A stretch of 64,000 nt of DNA, from NCBI RefSeq assembly GCF_001730365.1, contig NZ_MIKB01000017.1, positions 1 through 64,000 on the forward strand, in the 5' to 3' direction. Numbering within the stretch: the first letter of the stretch is position 1; each line of letters begins with the position of its first letter. Source of the DNA: Enterococcus quebecensis. Its GTDB lineage: Bacteria > Bacillota > Bacilli > Lactobacillales > Enterococcaceae. The notes below the pieces were generated by a model, which was not told where the DNA came from, did not search any database, and saw only the letters and a program-made list of their open reading frames with translations. Shown here piece by piece: positions 53,591 through 62,904 of the stretch. A program made the position numbers and the translations under genes.

Positions 53591-53668
53591 AGTAAACGTA
53601 TCCCTTCCGATATCAAGTCTAAAGAAAGCCAATGAAACATTTTCATAAGCTTTTCATATACTCTTCTA

Positions 53669-53697
53669 ATTTTACTCTCTCTACAATTCCATGTCAA
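53669..53697 (-). promoter_or_regulatory. Promoter of ltaS
   Basis: On the minus strand TTGACA (53692-53697) and TAAAAT (53669-53674) with a 17-base spacer, about 80 bases before the chosen start. Confidence 0.7.
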
Positions 53698-53874
53698 TTT
53701 AAATCAAGTTTCAGAACGGAAAAGTTAATAAAATTTTACTTTTCTTAAGATTCAGAAGGTAAATCTCAGAATTAAAGCTAACGACAGGAGAGCTGTTTTT
53801 TGATATACTAACGAAGGATGAATCGAAAGTAACGTTAATATAGACAGAAACTAGGTAAAGGACGTCGCAAAAAA

Positions 53875-55062
53875 ATGAATATAAAAGTAGCAAAAAAATC
53901 AGAAAAAAAATTTAAAGAAAGGTATCCTCTTATTCAAAAGGAGGATCTAATTGATGTTCCCAGTTCATTTTCAGATGAGTGGGTGGACTTTGTAGATAGT
54001 AAGGGGCAATATATTGCTACTGGTTATCTTGGTAAACAAAATAAAGGAATCGGGTGGTTGGTGAGCTGGCAAGGGTCTGTAGATACAGCTTTTTTAGAAA
54101 GTTTATTCCTAGAAGCTAAAAATCATCGTACTATATTTGAACAAGATGAATCAACTTCTGCTTATCGTTTGTTCAATGGAGAAGGTGACGGTTTAGGTGG
54201 TTTGACCATTGATCGTTACGATAATTTTGCTGTATTTTCTTGGTACAACGAAACTTTATATCAGAAAAAAATTAAGATAGTCCAAGCTTTTAGAAAAATT
54301 TTTCCAGAAATAGAGGGAGCTTATGAAAAAATTCGATTTTCAAGTAAATCATTACCTGAATCTCAAAAATTATTTGGCTCTGATGCACCTGAACCACTTT
54401 TGATTTGTGAAAATGGGGTGAATTATGCCTCGTATTTAAACGATGGTCTTATGACTGGTATTTTTCTGGATCAAAAAGAAGTAAGAGGGCGTTTAGTTGA
54501 AGGGATTGCTGCTGGAAAAACGGTGTTGAACATGTTCAGTTATACAGGTGCATTCTCCGTTGCAAGTGCGATGGGTGGCGCGATTACAACAACAAGCGTT
54601 GACTTAGCCAAACGTAGTTTACCTAAAACAAAAGAACAATTTGAAGTAAATCATATCGCAGTTGAAGATCAGAAAATAGTAGTTATGGATGTTTTTGATT
54701 ACTTTAAATATGCAATTCGTAAAGACTTAATGTATGATGTAATCGTTCTTGATCCTCCTAGTTTTGCCCGAAATAAAAAGAAAGTTTTTTCTGTTGCTAA
54801 AAATTATGGAGAACTAGTATTAGACTCAATTGATATATTACAAGATAAAGGATTGTTAATTTGTTCAACGAATGCTGCCAATATTACCTTGGAAAAATAC
54901 AAAAAGATGATCATCAAAGCTTTAGACGAAAAGCGGGTTCATTATAAATTCAAGGAAACCTATCAATTACCAAGTGACTTCAAGATAAATAAGCACTTTG
55001 AAGAAGGAAACTATTTAAAGGTTTTCTTTATTGAAATAGATAAAAAAAGCCCAATGCATTAA
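53875..55062 (+). CDS. RlmI-like rRNA cytosine methyltransferase
   Basis: A 395-residue SAM-dependent methyltransferase of the RlmI/YccW family, which makes m5C in 23S rRNA. The N-terminal PUA-like domain spans about 1-70 and is followed by AYRLFNGEGDGLGGLTIDRY. The Rossmann domain has VLNMFSYTGAFSVASAMGGA (motif I), VDLAKRSL (motif II), DVIVLDPPSFARNKK (motif IV, D-P-P-S) and LICSTNAANI. The residue methylated in this organism is inferred, not shown. The ribosome binding site (AAAGGA) is 12 bases from the ATG. Single gene with a terminator. Confidence 0.88.
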   Translation: MNIKVAKKSEKKFKERYPLIQKEDLIDVPSSFSDEWVDFVDSKGQYIATGYLGKQNKGIGWLVSWQGSVDTAFLESLFLEAKNHRTIFEQDESTSAYRLFNGEGDGLGGLTIDRYDNFAVFSWYNETLYQKKIKIVQAFRKIFPEIEGAYEKIRFSSKSLPESQKLFGSDAPEPLLICENGVNYASYLNDGLMTGIFLDQKEVRGRLVEGIAAGKTVLNMFSYTGAFSVASAMGGAITTTSVDLAKRSLPKTKEQFEVNHIAVEDQKIVVMDVFDYFKYAIRKDLMYDVIVLDPPSFARNKKKVFSVAKNYGELVLDSIDILQDKGLLICSTNAANITLEKYKKMIIKALDEKRVHYKFKETYQLPSDFKINKHFEEGNYLKVFFIEIDKKSPMH

Positions 55063-55080
55063 TTAATGCATTGGGTTTTT
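55043..55080. terminator. Terminator between the methyltransferase and secreted protein genes
   Basis: A palindromic stem centred at 55062 (CCCAATGCAT with ATGCATTGGG) with A and T flanks, partly inside the coding end of the methyltransferase. Confidence 0.8.
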
Positions 55081-55097
55081 TTAGGATTTAGTAATTA

Positions 55098-55637
55098 CTA
55101 TTCAACTACAATAACAGAAATCAGGCCACCATAAATTACCAATTTAGAGTAATTTTGGACATTAGGCAAAGCACCCCAGTTAGGAACGATTGAATTTCTT
55201 GTGTAAAGTGAAACTTGTCTACCCACCGTTGGGGTATTATTTACTGTAACGCGAGTATCAAATACTGGTTGTCTACCATTGACTTTATTAATTTTGTAAG
55301 ACAACAATTGTCCGTCAAATGGCATTGTTGGTGCAACAATTGTACCTTCCATAGTAAACGTCATTCCGTTAATCGTATAGACTAATTTAATAGAACGCAA
55401 ATTTGCTTGAGCATCAAAGCTAGAGAACGATCCACTATAAGATGTTCCTTCAAGTAAGTTATCAGAGTGTAAAAAACTACTCATACGATTGTTCTCACCT
55501 ACAGCCTTAGTATTAGCTGAAAGATGGACACCTCTCGAAAAATCCACCGCTGCTTCTGCTTCTTGTTGACCGGAAAAAATTGTGATCATTGAAATGATCA
55601 TTACAAATAACATACCAAATTTGTTCATTTTCTTCAA
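55098..55637 (-). CDS. Secreted protein of unknown function
   Basis: A 179-residue protein with a clear signal peptide: a basic start, a hydrophobic core (MLFVMIISMITIFSG) and a likely cut after EAEAA. The mature part, about 150 residues, has strand-rich sequence with many Ser, Thr and Asn and no cysteine. Stretches include LRSIKLVYTINGMTFTMEG and NKVNGRQPVFDTRVTVNN. I recognise no family. The start is TTG at 55637 because AAAGGAG lies at proper distance; the ATG three codons later is too far. A perfect 11-bp dyad lies 30 bases upstream. Probably secreted, perhaps wall-associated; no sorting motif is visible. Confidence 0.65.
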   Translation of the reverse strand: MKKMNKFGMLFVMIISMITIFSGQQEAEAAVDFSRGVHLSANTKAVGENNRMSSFLHSDNLLEGTSYSGSFSSFDAQANLRSIKLVYTINGMTFTMEGTIVAPTMPFDGQLLSYKINKVNGRQPVFDTRVTVNNTPTVGRQVSLYTRNSIVPNWGALPNVQNYSKLVIYGGLISVIVVE

Positions 55638-55668
55638 AATAAAACACTCCTTTTATTGTATTTAGAAA

Positions 55669-55698
55669 ACTAAATATAATATATATTTTATATTTAGT
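55669..55698. promoter_or_regulatory. Perfect dyad upstream of the secreted protein
   Basis: ACTAAATATAA (55669-55679) and TTATATTTAGT (55688-55698) form a perfect 11-bp inverted repeat with an 8-base spacer. It lies about 30 bases before the start codon and covers the place of the -10 region. An operator is the natural reading; the regulator is unknown. Confidence 0.6.
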
Positions 55699-55762
55699 CA
55701 ACATAGGTTTTTCTGGTGTTTTATCTCGTTATATATAAAAGATATCTATTTAAGGTCGTTTT

Positions 55763-56659
55763 TTATTTATAAAACATATTCTGAGCGAAAGGAACAATAA
55801 AATTTTTAAAACGTAATGCGGCAGGGGATAGAAAATGGTCTTTTTTTGTTGCTAAGTAGATATAGCGTGGGAAAAAATTGTCATCCAAAGTAATGGTTTT
55901 TACTGTGTATGAAGAAATAGAAGGAATCTTTGGCATAAGAGCAATTCCATATCCATGAGCGACAAAACCAAGCATTGTATGATCTTCTTCTACCTCACAA
56001 ACAATAGTGGGATTAATTGAAGCTGCAACTAACATTTTGTCGATATGTGGGCGTAATCCGCTACGTTTGTTAAAGTAAACAAAGGGATAATCGCTAGTTT
56101 CTTTTAGGGAAATAGAATCATTTTTCGCCAAAGGATGATCTAGCGGTACGACCAAAACAATTTCTTGTTCTGTTAAAATTTCATAATTTAATTGTGGATT
56201 TTCATTTAGTTTAGATGTGATGGCAAGATCAACATCTTCCTTCAACAATAAATCAGTCATATCAGATGAATTTCCTTGAAACAAATTGAAACGAATCTGT
56301 TCGTTGCCAGAAGAGGTGGAAAACTCTTTCATTAGCATAGGTGCTAGGAAAGAACCAGCTGTATAAATAAAACCGAAATCAATTAGTCCTTTTTCAGGGC
56401 TTACTAATTCTTTTAACGCTCGTTCTCCTTTAGCTAATTCTTCTAATGCAGTAGAGACGTAAGTATAGAAAAATTTTCCATATTTAGTCAGTTGGATATT
56501 TCTTCCTTTCTTTTCGAATAGTTGGGCATCTAGTTCTTTTTCTAATTCAGACATAGAGTGACTTAAATTTGGTTGAGTAGTGTTTAGCAATTTTGCAGCA
56601 TGAGTCATATGTTGGGTATCTGCTAACATTCTAAAAAATTCAAGTTGACGTAAATTCAT
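55763..56659 (-). CDS. LysR-family regulator of the quinate/shikimate-type operon
   Basis: A 298-residue LysR protein. The DNA-binding domain reads MNLRQLEFFRMLADTQHMTHAAKLLNTTQPNLSHSMSELEKELDAQLFEKKGRN, quoted here only as its layout; the core is AAKLLNTTQPNLSHSM. The co-inducer domain has VDLAITSKL and VAHGYGIALMPKI. AAGGAG precedes the ATG. It diverges from the enoate-reductase-like gene over 200 bases containing two dyads. Divergent LysR genes usually activate the facing operon in response to its substrate, here perhaps shikimate or quinate. Confidence 0.9.
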   Translation of the reverse strand: MNLRQLEFFRMLADTQHMTHAAKLLNTTQPNLSHSMSELEKELDAQLFEKKGRNIQLTKYGKFFYTYVSTALEELAKGERALKELVSPEKGLIDFGFIYTAGSFLAPMLMKEFSTSSGNEQIRFNLFQGNSSDMTDLLLKEDVDLAITSKLNENPQLNYEILTEQEIVLVVPLDHPLAKNDSISLKETSDYPFVYFNKRSGLRPHIDKMLVAASINPTIVCEVEEDHTMLGFVAHGYGIALMPKIPSISSYTVKTITLDDNFFPRYIYLATKKDHFLSPAALRFKNFIVPFAQNMFYK

Positions 56660-56742
56660 GTGAAATAGCTCCTTACTGATTATTTATTGACTATAGTTTA
56701 ACAATAATAGAAGTAGGATGCATCAATAAAATAAATTCATAT

Positions 56743-56757
56743 ATAAATTATATTTAT
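56743..56757. promoter_or_regulatory. Candidate LysR binding site
   Basis: ATAAAT-TAT-ATTTAT is a perfect dyad containing the T-N11-A pattern of LysR boxes. It lies in the intergenic region between the LysR gene and the divergent operon. Confidence 0.45.
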
Positions 56758-56812
56758 CGAAAGTATCAAAAATATTCATTGGAAGTTATTGATCGTTTGA
56801 ATTAAAATGAAA

Positions 56813-56827
56813 TCACAACGATTGTGA
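56813..56827. promoter_or_regulatory. Second dyad before the operon
   Basis: TCACAA-CGA-TTGTGA is a perfect 6-bp dyad, 31 bases before the first start codon. Its different sequence suggests a second regulator, perhaps of the Crp/Fnr type in reverse arrangement, but I cannot assign it. Confidence 0.35.
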
Positions 56828-56858
56828 AATCATTAACAATTAAAAACGGGAGGTAATT

Positions 56859-58919
56859 ATGAATAAATATCAAGCAATATTTGAACCTTTAACAGTCAAA
56901 CGAATGACTTTAAAAAATCGAGTGATCATGCCGCCAATGGGAACGAATTTTGCAAACATGGACGGCACCTTCAGCATGCAACATGTTTCATATTATGAAC
57001 AACGTGCCAAAGGTGGAACTGGTCTGATCACATTAGAAAATGTTTGTATTGATTATCCAATGGGGACAAATGGTGCCCGTCAATTAAGGATGGACAATGA
57101 TCAATATATTTCAGGATTATGGCATTTTAACGAAAAAATGCACGCATATGGCGCTTGTACATCTGTTCAAATCAACCATGCAGGTGCATCAGCTTACGGT
57201 TTACGTTTAGATGGAGAACAACCAGTTTCGGCATCAAATATTCCTTCTAAAAAAGGCAATCCAATTCCTCGTCCATTAACGGAAGAAGAAATTTACGGAA
57301 TTGTTGATCGATATGCAGATGGTGCTTTAAGAGCGCAGCGGGCTGGATTTGATTGTGTAGAAATTCACGCAGGGCATTCTTATCTATTGAGCCAATTTTT
57401 ATCTCCGTTATACAATAAAAGAACAGATAAATTTGGAGGAAGCGCTGAAAACCGTGCTCGTTTGACTAAATTGGTTGTTGAAGCTGTTAGAAAAGCTGTG
57501 GGACCATTTTTCCCAATTTCTTTACGTTTTAGTGCGGATGAATTATTAGAAGGTGGTAATACCTTAGAAGATACGATTGAAATTTTGAGTTATTTTGCTG
57601 ATGAGGTGGATATTTTAAATGTTTCAGCAGCACTAAATGATAGTCTGCAATACCAAATAGATAAAATGAATTTGCCAGATGGTTGGCGTGCATATATGTC
57701 AAAAGCAGTCAAAGAGCGTTTTCCAGATAAAATAACAGTTACTTCTGGAAATATTCGCAGCCCTAAACGAGCAGCAGAAATTCTCCAAGCTGGTGATGCT
57801 GATTTATTAGCAATGGGTCGAGGATTAATTGCAGAACCGAATTGGGTCAATAAAGTAGCCAATGGGCAAGAGGATCTTTTGAGAAAATGTATCTCTTGCA
57901 ATATCGGTTGTGCGGATCATCGAATTGCTAAAGCACGTCCAATGCGCTGTACAGTAAATCCTGATTTGCATTATGAGGACGACTATAAGATGAAACCTGT
58001 GTTGCATCCTACTAAAATGATCGTAATTGGAGGAGGAACAACAGGACTTGAAGCTGCAGCGACAGCTGCTGAAGTTGGTGTAAATGTAGATCTCTTTGAA
58101 CAAAAAGATTATTTGGGTGGTTTAGGACATGAAATTGCCCGTTTTCCAGATAAAAAAAGAATTGATGACTTTATCACCTACGAAATCAACCGCTGTAAAG
58201 AATTAGATAACCTGTCCATTCATTTGAATCACAGTGCCACACTAGCAGATATTGAAGAGATTGGCCCAGACATCATAGTCAATGCAACGGGAGCGAAACC
58301 TTTGTTACCACCAATCAACGGGTTAAAGGAACAACTAGACAACCCAAAGAGAAAAATATTCTCTATTTTTGATATCTTAGATGATATGACAAAATTCCAA
58401 GAATTCGAAGGAAAAGAAGTTGTTGTGATTGGCGGCGGTGCTGTTGGTTTAGATGTTGTTGAATACTATGCGGAACGTGGTGCAAAAAAAGTAAGCATTG
58501 TCGAAATGCAAGGTGAAATTGGCAAAGACTTAGATCTAATCACTAAATTAGCAATGATGGAAATCGTAGAAAAATTTGGTGTAGAAGTTCATGTTGAAAC
58601 TAGATTGACAGAAGTTCGAGAAAATAGCTTTTTAGTTGAAAAAGATGGAGAAAGTCTTGAACTACCCTTTGATTTAGGTTTTGTTTGTCTAGGGATGCGT
58701 GCAGAAGCACCGATGATTCGTGAATTAGACAACTATGCAAGAAGTAATGGTGCTGTCCTTTTAAATATGGGCGATAGTAAAGTTGCTAGAAGAATTATGG
58801 AGGGGACAAGAGAAGCGCGGGATATTCTGAAAACAATCGAAGTTTTGGAAAATACTCGAACACAGAAAGTGTTGTTTGAACAAACGAAAAATTTACAAAA
58901 ATCACCACAAACTATATAA
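56859..58919 (+). CDS. Old-yellow-enzyme/2-enoate reductase-like flavoprotein
   Basis: A 686-residue reductase with the three-part layout of 2,4-dienoyl-CoA reductase and 2-enoate reductase. Residues 1-340 form an FMN TIM barrel ([36 protein letters not shown]). The 4Fe-4S ligands follow as [11 protein letters not shown] with a later C in MRCTVNP. Residues about 375-660 form the NAD/FAD part ([21 protein letters not shown] and [19 protein letters not shown]). Such enzymes reduce activated C=C bonds. As first gene of an operon with aroE, a transporter and aroD, its substrate may be shikimate, dehydroshikimate or a derivative. GGAGG precedes the ATG. Complete. Confidence 0.88.
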   Translation: MNKYQAIFEPLTVKRMTLKNRVIMPPMGTNFANMDGTFSMQHVSYYEQRAKGGTGLITLENVCIDYPMGTNGARQLRMDNDQYISGLWHFNEKMHAYGACTSVQINHAGASAYGLRLDGEQPVSASNIPSKKGNPIPRPLTEEEIYGIVDRYADGALRAQRAGFDCVEIHAGHSYLLSQFLSPLYNKRTDKFGGSAENRARLTKLVVEAVRKAVGPFFPISLRFSADELLEGGNTLEDTIEILSYFADEVDILNVSAALNDSLQYQIDKMNLPDGWRAYMSKAVKERFPDKITVTSGNIRSPKRAAEILQAGDADLLAMGRGLIAEPNWVNKVANGQEDLLRKCISCNIGCADHRIAKARPMRCTVNPDLHYEDDYKMKPVLHPTKMIVIGGGTTGLEAAATAAEVGVNVDLFEQKDYLGGLGHEIARFPDKKRIDDFITYEINRCKELDNLSIHLNHSATLADIEEIGPDIIVNATGAKPLLPPINGLKEQLDNPKRKIFSIFDILDDMTKFQEFEGKEVVVIGGGAVGLDVVEYYAERGAKKVSIVEMQGEIGKDLDLITKLAMMEIVEKFGVEVHVETRLTEVRENSFLVEKDGESLELPFDLGFVCLGMRAEAPMIRELDNYARSNGAVLLNMGDSKVARRIMEGTREARDILKTIEVLENTRTQKVLFEQTKNLQKSPQTI

Positions 58920-58935
58920 AGCGAGGGAATTTGAA

Positions 58936-59814
58936 ATGACAGAAAGAATTGATGGACACACATTATTGATCAGTTTGATTGCAACACCGATTCGTCACAG
59001 TTTATCACCAACGATGCACAATGAAGCATTTGCTAAGTTAGGTTTAGATTATGCTTATATGGCATTTGAAGTAGGCAATGAAGAATTAAAAGATGCGGTT
59101 CAAGGTATCCGAGCTTTAGGGATTCGTGGTTCGAATGTTTCTATGCCTAATAAACAAGCGATTATTCCTTATTTAGATGAGTTATCACCAGCTGCAAAGT
59201 TAGTTGGAGCCGTGAATACAGTGACAAATAAAGATGGAAAAGGGCATTTAGTTGGACATATCACTGACGGTACTGGAGCTATGCGTGCTTTAAAAGAAGA
59301 GGGGGTAGAAGTAAAAGATCAAATTGTAACGATGACTGGTGCAGGAGGTGCGGGAACAGCTATCGCAATACAAGCAGCGTTGGATGGTGTTAAGGAATTA
59401 CGAATATTTAATATTAATGATCAGCATTATAAAACTGCAGAGGAAACTGTGAAAAAAATCAACGAAAATACAAAGTGCATCGCAACTCTTACAGATTTAT
59501 CAGAGCAAGCAGCATTCAAAAAATCAATCAGTGAAAGTAGTATTTATATTGACGGCACTGGTGTTGGAATGAAACCATTACAAGAGGAAAGTTTAATTAA
59601 TGATCCAGAAGTTATTCATTCAGATTTGGTTGTTTTCGATGTTGTTTATATTCCAAAAGAAACAAAGTTATTAAAATTTGCCCGCGCAAATGGAGCGAAA
59701 AAAACAATCAATGGACTAGGCATGATGCTTTATCAAGGAGCTGAAGCTTTTAAACACTTTACGGGTGAAGAGATGCCAGTTAGTTATATTCAAGAATTAT
59801 TATTTAAGGACTAA
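58936..59814 (+). CDS. aroE: Shikimate/quinate dehydrogenase (AroE type)
   Basis: A 292-residue NAD(P)-dependent dehydrogenase that interconverts shikimate and 3-dehydroshikimate, or quinate and 3-dehydroquinate. The N-domain has [17 protein letters not shown] (S-L-S), VSMPNKQAI with the catalytic Lys, and GAVNTVTN. The Rossmann loop is [14 protein letters not shown] and the C-terminus [14 protein letters not shown]. The loop replaces the usual NR-T NADP-binding residues with FNINDQ, so NAD may be preferred. GAGGG lies 7 bases upstream. The operon context points to catabolism rather than aromatic biosynthesis; a biosynthetic aroE would be expected elsewhere. Confidence 0.92.
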   Translation: MTERIDGHTLLISLIATPIRHSLSPTMHNEAFAKLGLDYAYMAFEVGNEELKDAVQGIRALGIRGSNVSMPNKQAIIPYLDELSPAAKLVGAVNTVTNKDGKGHLVGHITDGTGAMRALKEEGVEVKDQIVTMTGAGGAGTAIAIQAALDGVKELRIFNINDQHYKTAEETVKKINENTKCIATLTDLSEQAAFKKSISESSIYIDGTGVGMKPLQEESLINDPEVIHSDLVVFDVVYIPKETKLLKFARANGAKKTINGLGMMLYQGAEAFKHFTGEEMPVSYIQELLFKD

Positions 59815-59830
59815 CAGTTAGGAGAAGATG

Positions 59831-61033
59831 ATGAAAAATAAATACACACCGACCGCCATTGGTCTATATATCAATTACATTGTACACGGTATGGGCGTTA
59901 TCATTATTTCGCAAAACCAAAATTCGTTGATGGCACAATGGGACACAGATTTGATGGGGATTGCTAAAGTAATTTCAATGTTAGGGATTGGACGTTTGAT
60001 TGCTATCATGATTTCAGGAAGACTGTCTGATAAATTTGGACGTAAGCCGTTCATTTATTTAGGGATGGTAACCTATGCAGCTTATTTCTTTGGTATACTT
60101 TATAGCCCTAGTGTTGAGTTAGCGATGTTTTTTGCAGTAATTGCAGGAATTTCTAATTCATTTCTTGATTCAGGAACCTATCCAGCGCTGATGGAATCAT
60201 TTCCTAAAACAGCGGGAACAGCGACTGTTTTATTAAAAGCATTTATTCAAGGGGGGCAATTTGCGTTACCTCTGATTATTAAATTCTTAGTTTCTAATCA
60301 GTTATGGTTTGGTTGGTCGTTTATGATTGCAGCGATTTTACTTGGCATAAATGCCATTTACTTGTGGAAACAACCTTTCCCAGATGCAGATGCAAAACAA
60401 GCAGAAAAGGTAGAGGAAGTGGCGGAAGAAGCGCCAACTGTTTTATTTAAGTCAAAACCTAAAATGGCCATTGAGGGTGTAGCTTTTGTTATGTATGGTT
60501 TTATCGCACAAGCAACATTCTATTTAATCAGCCAATTTATCGGAACATATGGTGAAAAAGTAGCTGGTATGTCTCAAACAGATGCTGGTGTTTTGGTGTC
60601 TTATTATTCAATTGGCTCATTATTATGTGTCGCATTTACAGCAATTATGGCATCTAGAGTTCGTTCAGTGTATCTAGTAGTAATTTATACCTTAGTTTCT
60701 TTTGTTACAATCGCCATTATGTGGTTATTCCCAACACCACTTGTTTGCATGATTGGAGCGGCGTTGGTCGGTTTCTTTGCAGCAGGTGGCGTGTTACAAT
60801 TGGGATTAACTGTTATGGGTGAAATGTTCCCAGCTGGAAAAGGAACGATCACTGGTATTTATTATACTTTTGGGAGCATCGCCTCATTCGTTATTCCAGT
60901 AGCAGCAGCTCAAATTGCAAAAACAAATGTACGTGGTATTATGTTATTTGATACGATCATTGCAGGGATTGGTTTTGTGTTAGCAGTTATTATTTTTATT
61001 CGCTATCGTCAAACAATCGATACGTCAAAATAA
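59831..61033 (+). CDS. MFS transporter, probably for quinate or shikimate
   Basis: A 400-residue MFS protein with about 12 membrane segments. Motif A is GRLSDKFGRKPFIYLG (complete G-x-x-x-D-x-x-G-R-K). A central cytoplasmic loop rich in Glu and Ala follows segment 6. The second half contains a matching motif-A region, weaker. The start is ATG 59831, six bases after AGGAG; an ATG three bases earlier is also possible. Between aroE and aroD it is best read as importer of their substrate, but sequence cannot fix direction or ligand. Confidence 0.85.
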   Translation: MKNKYTPTAIGLYINYIVHGMGVIIISQNQNSLMAQWDTDLMGIAKVISMLGIGRLIAIMISGRLSDKFGRKPFIYLGMVTYAAYFFGILYSPSVELAMFFAVIAGISNSFLDSGTYPALMESFPKTAGTATVLLKAFIQGGQFALPLIIKFLVSNQLWFGWSFMIAAILLGINAIYLWKQPFPDADAKQAEKVEEVAEEAPTVLFKSKPKMAIEGVAFVMYGFIAQATFYLISQFIGTYGEKVAGMSQTDAGVLVSYYSIGSLLCVAFTAIMASRVRSVYLVVIYTLVSFVTIAIMWLFPTPLVCMIGAALVGFFAAGGVLQLGLTVMGEMFPAGKGTITGIYYTFGSIASFVIPVAAAQIAKTNVRGIMLFDTIIAGIGFVLAVIIFIRYRQTIDTSK

Positions 61034-61052
61034 AGTAAGGAAGATTAAAAAA

Positions 61053-61808
61053 ATGAATACAATTACAGTTAAAGGTGTGACCCTGGGAAGTGGGAGTCCT
61101 AAAATTATTGTCCCTCTTGTAGGGAAAAATGAAGTAGAATTAGTCGCAGAAGCAAAACATTTGTTGACAATTGATTGTGATCTTGTTGAATGGCGTGTAG
61201 ATTTTTTTAATCAAGTTCAGGATTTTCAAGAAGTTGCTGAAATGTCAAAAAAAATCGCTGAAATCTTATCTGACAAGCCATTACTTTTTACGTTTCGCAC
61301 TAAACAAGAAGGTGGAGAAATACCGTTTTCAGATGAACAGTACTTTTGTTTATATGAAACAGTTATCAAAAGTGGAGTCATTGATTTATTAGACGTTGAA
61401 TTGTTCATGGATGGAAAACTTGTTCAACGGACAATCAACTTAGCTCATGAAAAAGGGATCAAAATAGTTATGTGTAATCATGATTTTGACAAAACGCCTG
61501 ATAAAGCAGAAATTGTTTCTAGATTATGCAGCATGCAAGAAAAAAATGCAGATATCTGCAAAATTGCTGTTATGCCACAATCTTCAGATGATGTGTTGAC
61601 CCTTTTAGAAGCAACTAATGAAATGAAATCAATACATGCAAACAGGCCAATCGTTACAATGTCAATGGGACAATTGGGAATGGTTAGCCGAATGTGTGGA
61701 GAAGTTTTTGGTTCAGCGATGACCTTTGGCGCAGCCAAAAAGGCTTCAGCACCAGGACAAGTGCCAGTAGAAGAATTACGAGAAATTCTTAAAACGTTAG
61801 CGTTATAA
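61053..61808 (+). CDS. aroD: Type I 3-dehydroquinate dehydratase
   Basis: A 251-residue TIM-barrel dehydratase that interconverts 3-dehydroquinate and 3-dehydroshikimate through a Schiff base. VEWRVDFF and TFRTKQEGG are substrate contacts. The catalytic His is in VMCNHDFDKTP and the Schiff-base Lys in ADICKIAVMPQ. SMGQLGMVSRMCGEVFGSAMTFG follows as usual. AAGGAAG precedes the ATG. As the last gene of the operon, it links quinate and shikimate, so the set covers uptake, oxidation and dehydration. Confidence 0.95.
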   Translation: MNTITVKGVTLGSGSPKIIVPLVGKNEVELVAEAKHLLTIDCDLVEWRVDFFNQVQDFQEVAEMSKKIAEILSDKPLLFTFRTKQEGGEIPFSDEQYFCLYETVIKSGVIDLLDVELFMDGKLVQRTINLAHEKGIKIVMCNHDFDKTPDKAEIVSRLCSMQEKNADICKIAVMPQSSDDVLTLLEATNEMKSIHANRPIVTMSMGQLGMVSRMCGEVFGSAMTFGAAKKASAPGQVPVEELREILKTLAL

Positions 61809-61810
61809 AT

Positions 61811-61860
61811 AAATAGGACTAGTTAGAAAGGAGAAAACTCGTTTTTAACTAGCCTATTTT
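61811..61860 (+). terminator. Terminator of the quinate/shikimate-type operon
   Basis: AAATAGGACTAGTT pairs with AACTAGCCTATTT (61811-61824 with 61847-61859, one bulge), followed by T residues, directly after aroD. Confidence 0.75.
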
Positions 61861-61909
61861 CTTGCATCCATTGATTTCTTTGTTAAACTTAAATGCGAGG
61901 TGAGTGAAA

Positions 61910-62398
61910 TTGAGTAAGAAAAAGAAAATACAAAAAACAAATGCCATGCGTATAGTCGAACAACAAAAAATTCCTTATACAGAGTATGAGTTTGAATGGA
62001 GTGAAGACCATTTGAGTGCAGATAGTGTAGCGGGAAAGTTAGGAATCGAAGATGGGAAAATTTTTAAGACATTAGTAACTATTGGTAACAAAACTGGACC
62101 TGTTGTTGCTGTTATTCCTGGGAATAAGGAGTTAGATTTAAAAAAATTAGCTAGTGCAAGCGGCAATAAAAAAGTTGAAATGCTTCATTTGAAGGATCTA
62201 GAAGAAACAACAGGCTATATTAGAGGTGGGTGTTCACCGATTGGAATGAAAAAATTATTCCCAACATACCTTGCGGAAGAGGCAAATGATTATGATACCA
62301 TCATAATCTCAGCTGGTAAACGAGGGATGCAGATCGAATTACCGTCTGCATCAATTTTGCAAGTAACAAATGGTAAAATGGTGAGTTTGACAATGTAA
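61910..62398 (+). CDS. ebsC: Cys-tRNA(Pro) deacylase, YbaK/EbsC family
   Basis: A 162-residue editing protein of the YbaK fold that hydrolyses Cys-tRNA(Pro) in trans. It has TNAMRIVEQQKIPYTEYEF, IFKTLVTIGNKTGPVVAVIPGN (catalytic Lys in FKTL) and GYIRGGCSPIGMKK. The closest named enterococcal relative is EbsC. The start is TTG 61910, seven bases after GAGGTG; the GTG at 61904 is too close to that site. An ebsA-type gene lies nearby on the same strand, as in the known ebs cluster. Confidence 0.88.
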   Translation: MSKKKKIQKTNAMRIVEQQKIPYTEYEFEWSEDHLSADSVAGKLGIEDGKIFKTLVTIGNKTGPVVAVIPGNKELDLKKLASASGNKKVEMLHLKDLEETTGYIRGGCSPIGMKKLFPTYLAEEANDYDTIIISAGKRGMQIELPSASILQVTNGKMVSLTM

Positions 62399-62425
62399 GA
62401 CTCCAAAACACCCTAGGAACAGTTA

Positions 62426-62821
62426 TTACTGATATTTTCTTAATGCTTGTCTTGCTAAAGAATCGGCACCTTTATTTTGACTCTCAGGAAGCCATTTTAC
62501 TAATAACAATGGGAAGTGGCTTTCTAGTTGTTGAAAGGTGTGCAAGTAGGGCTGGAATAAAGGATTTTTGGCATGTCTTTTTTCAATCGTTTGAACAACG
62601 ATTTTACTATCAGAATGAATTAGAACCGACTGCGCATTTAAGTTTTTTTCAATCACTAATTGAAGAGCGTTAATAAAAACTTTAAATTCTGCCTCGTGAT
62701 TAGAACATTCACCAAGTGGTACATGCAATTGTTCGTGAAGAGAATCCCCCACAATAACGATACCACCGCCACTTGGGCCAGGATTTCCTTTTGTTGCAGC
62801 ATCGACATATATTCGTAACAT
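62426..62821 (-). CDS. RNase HI-family protein
   Basis: A 131-residue ribonuclease H fold protein with the D-E-D-D active site: D in LRIYVDAATKGNPGPSGGG, E in NHEAEFKVFINAL, D in LIHSDSKIVV and D in NKGADSLARQAL. It lacks the basic protrusion of Escherichia RNase HI, as do YpdQ-type proteins. The start is ATG 62821, six bases after AAGGAG. A longer frame to 63004 runs across the ebsA promoter and is rejected. It cuts RNA in RNA-DNA hybrids if active. Confidence 0.9.
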   Translation of the reverse strand: MLRIYVDAATKGNPGPSGGGIVIVGDSLHEQLHVPLGECSNHEAEFKVFINALQLVIEKNLNAQSVLIHSDSKIVVQTIEKRHAKNPLFQPYLHTFQQLESHFPLLLVKWLPESQNKGADSLARQALRKYQ

Positions 62822-62904
62822 AAATATCTCCTTATTGTCTTTTCGTTCAAAGTTGAAGTATGTTATTATTATAACATACTGAATTTTTATTAAGGGGTCG
62901 CTAC

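Noticed and set aside
53711-53893. 60-codon ORF on the minus strand upstream of ltaS
   Set aside because: It overlaps the start of the methyltransferase and has no ribosome binding site; the segment is better read as promoter DNA.
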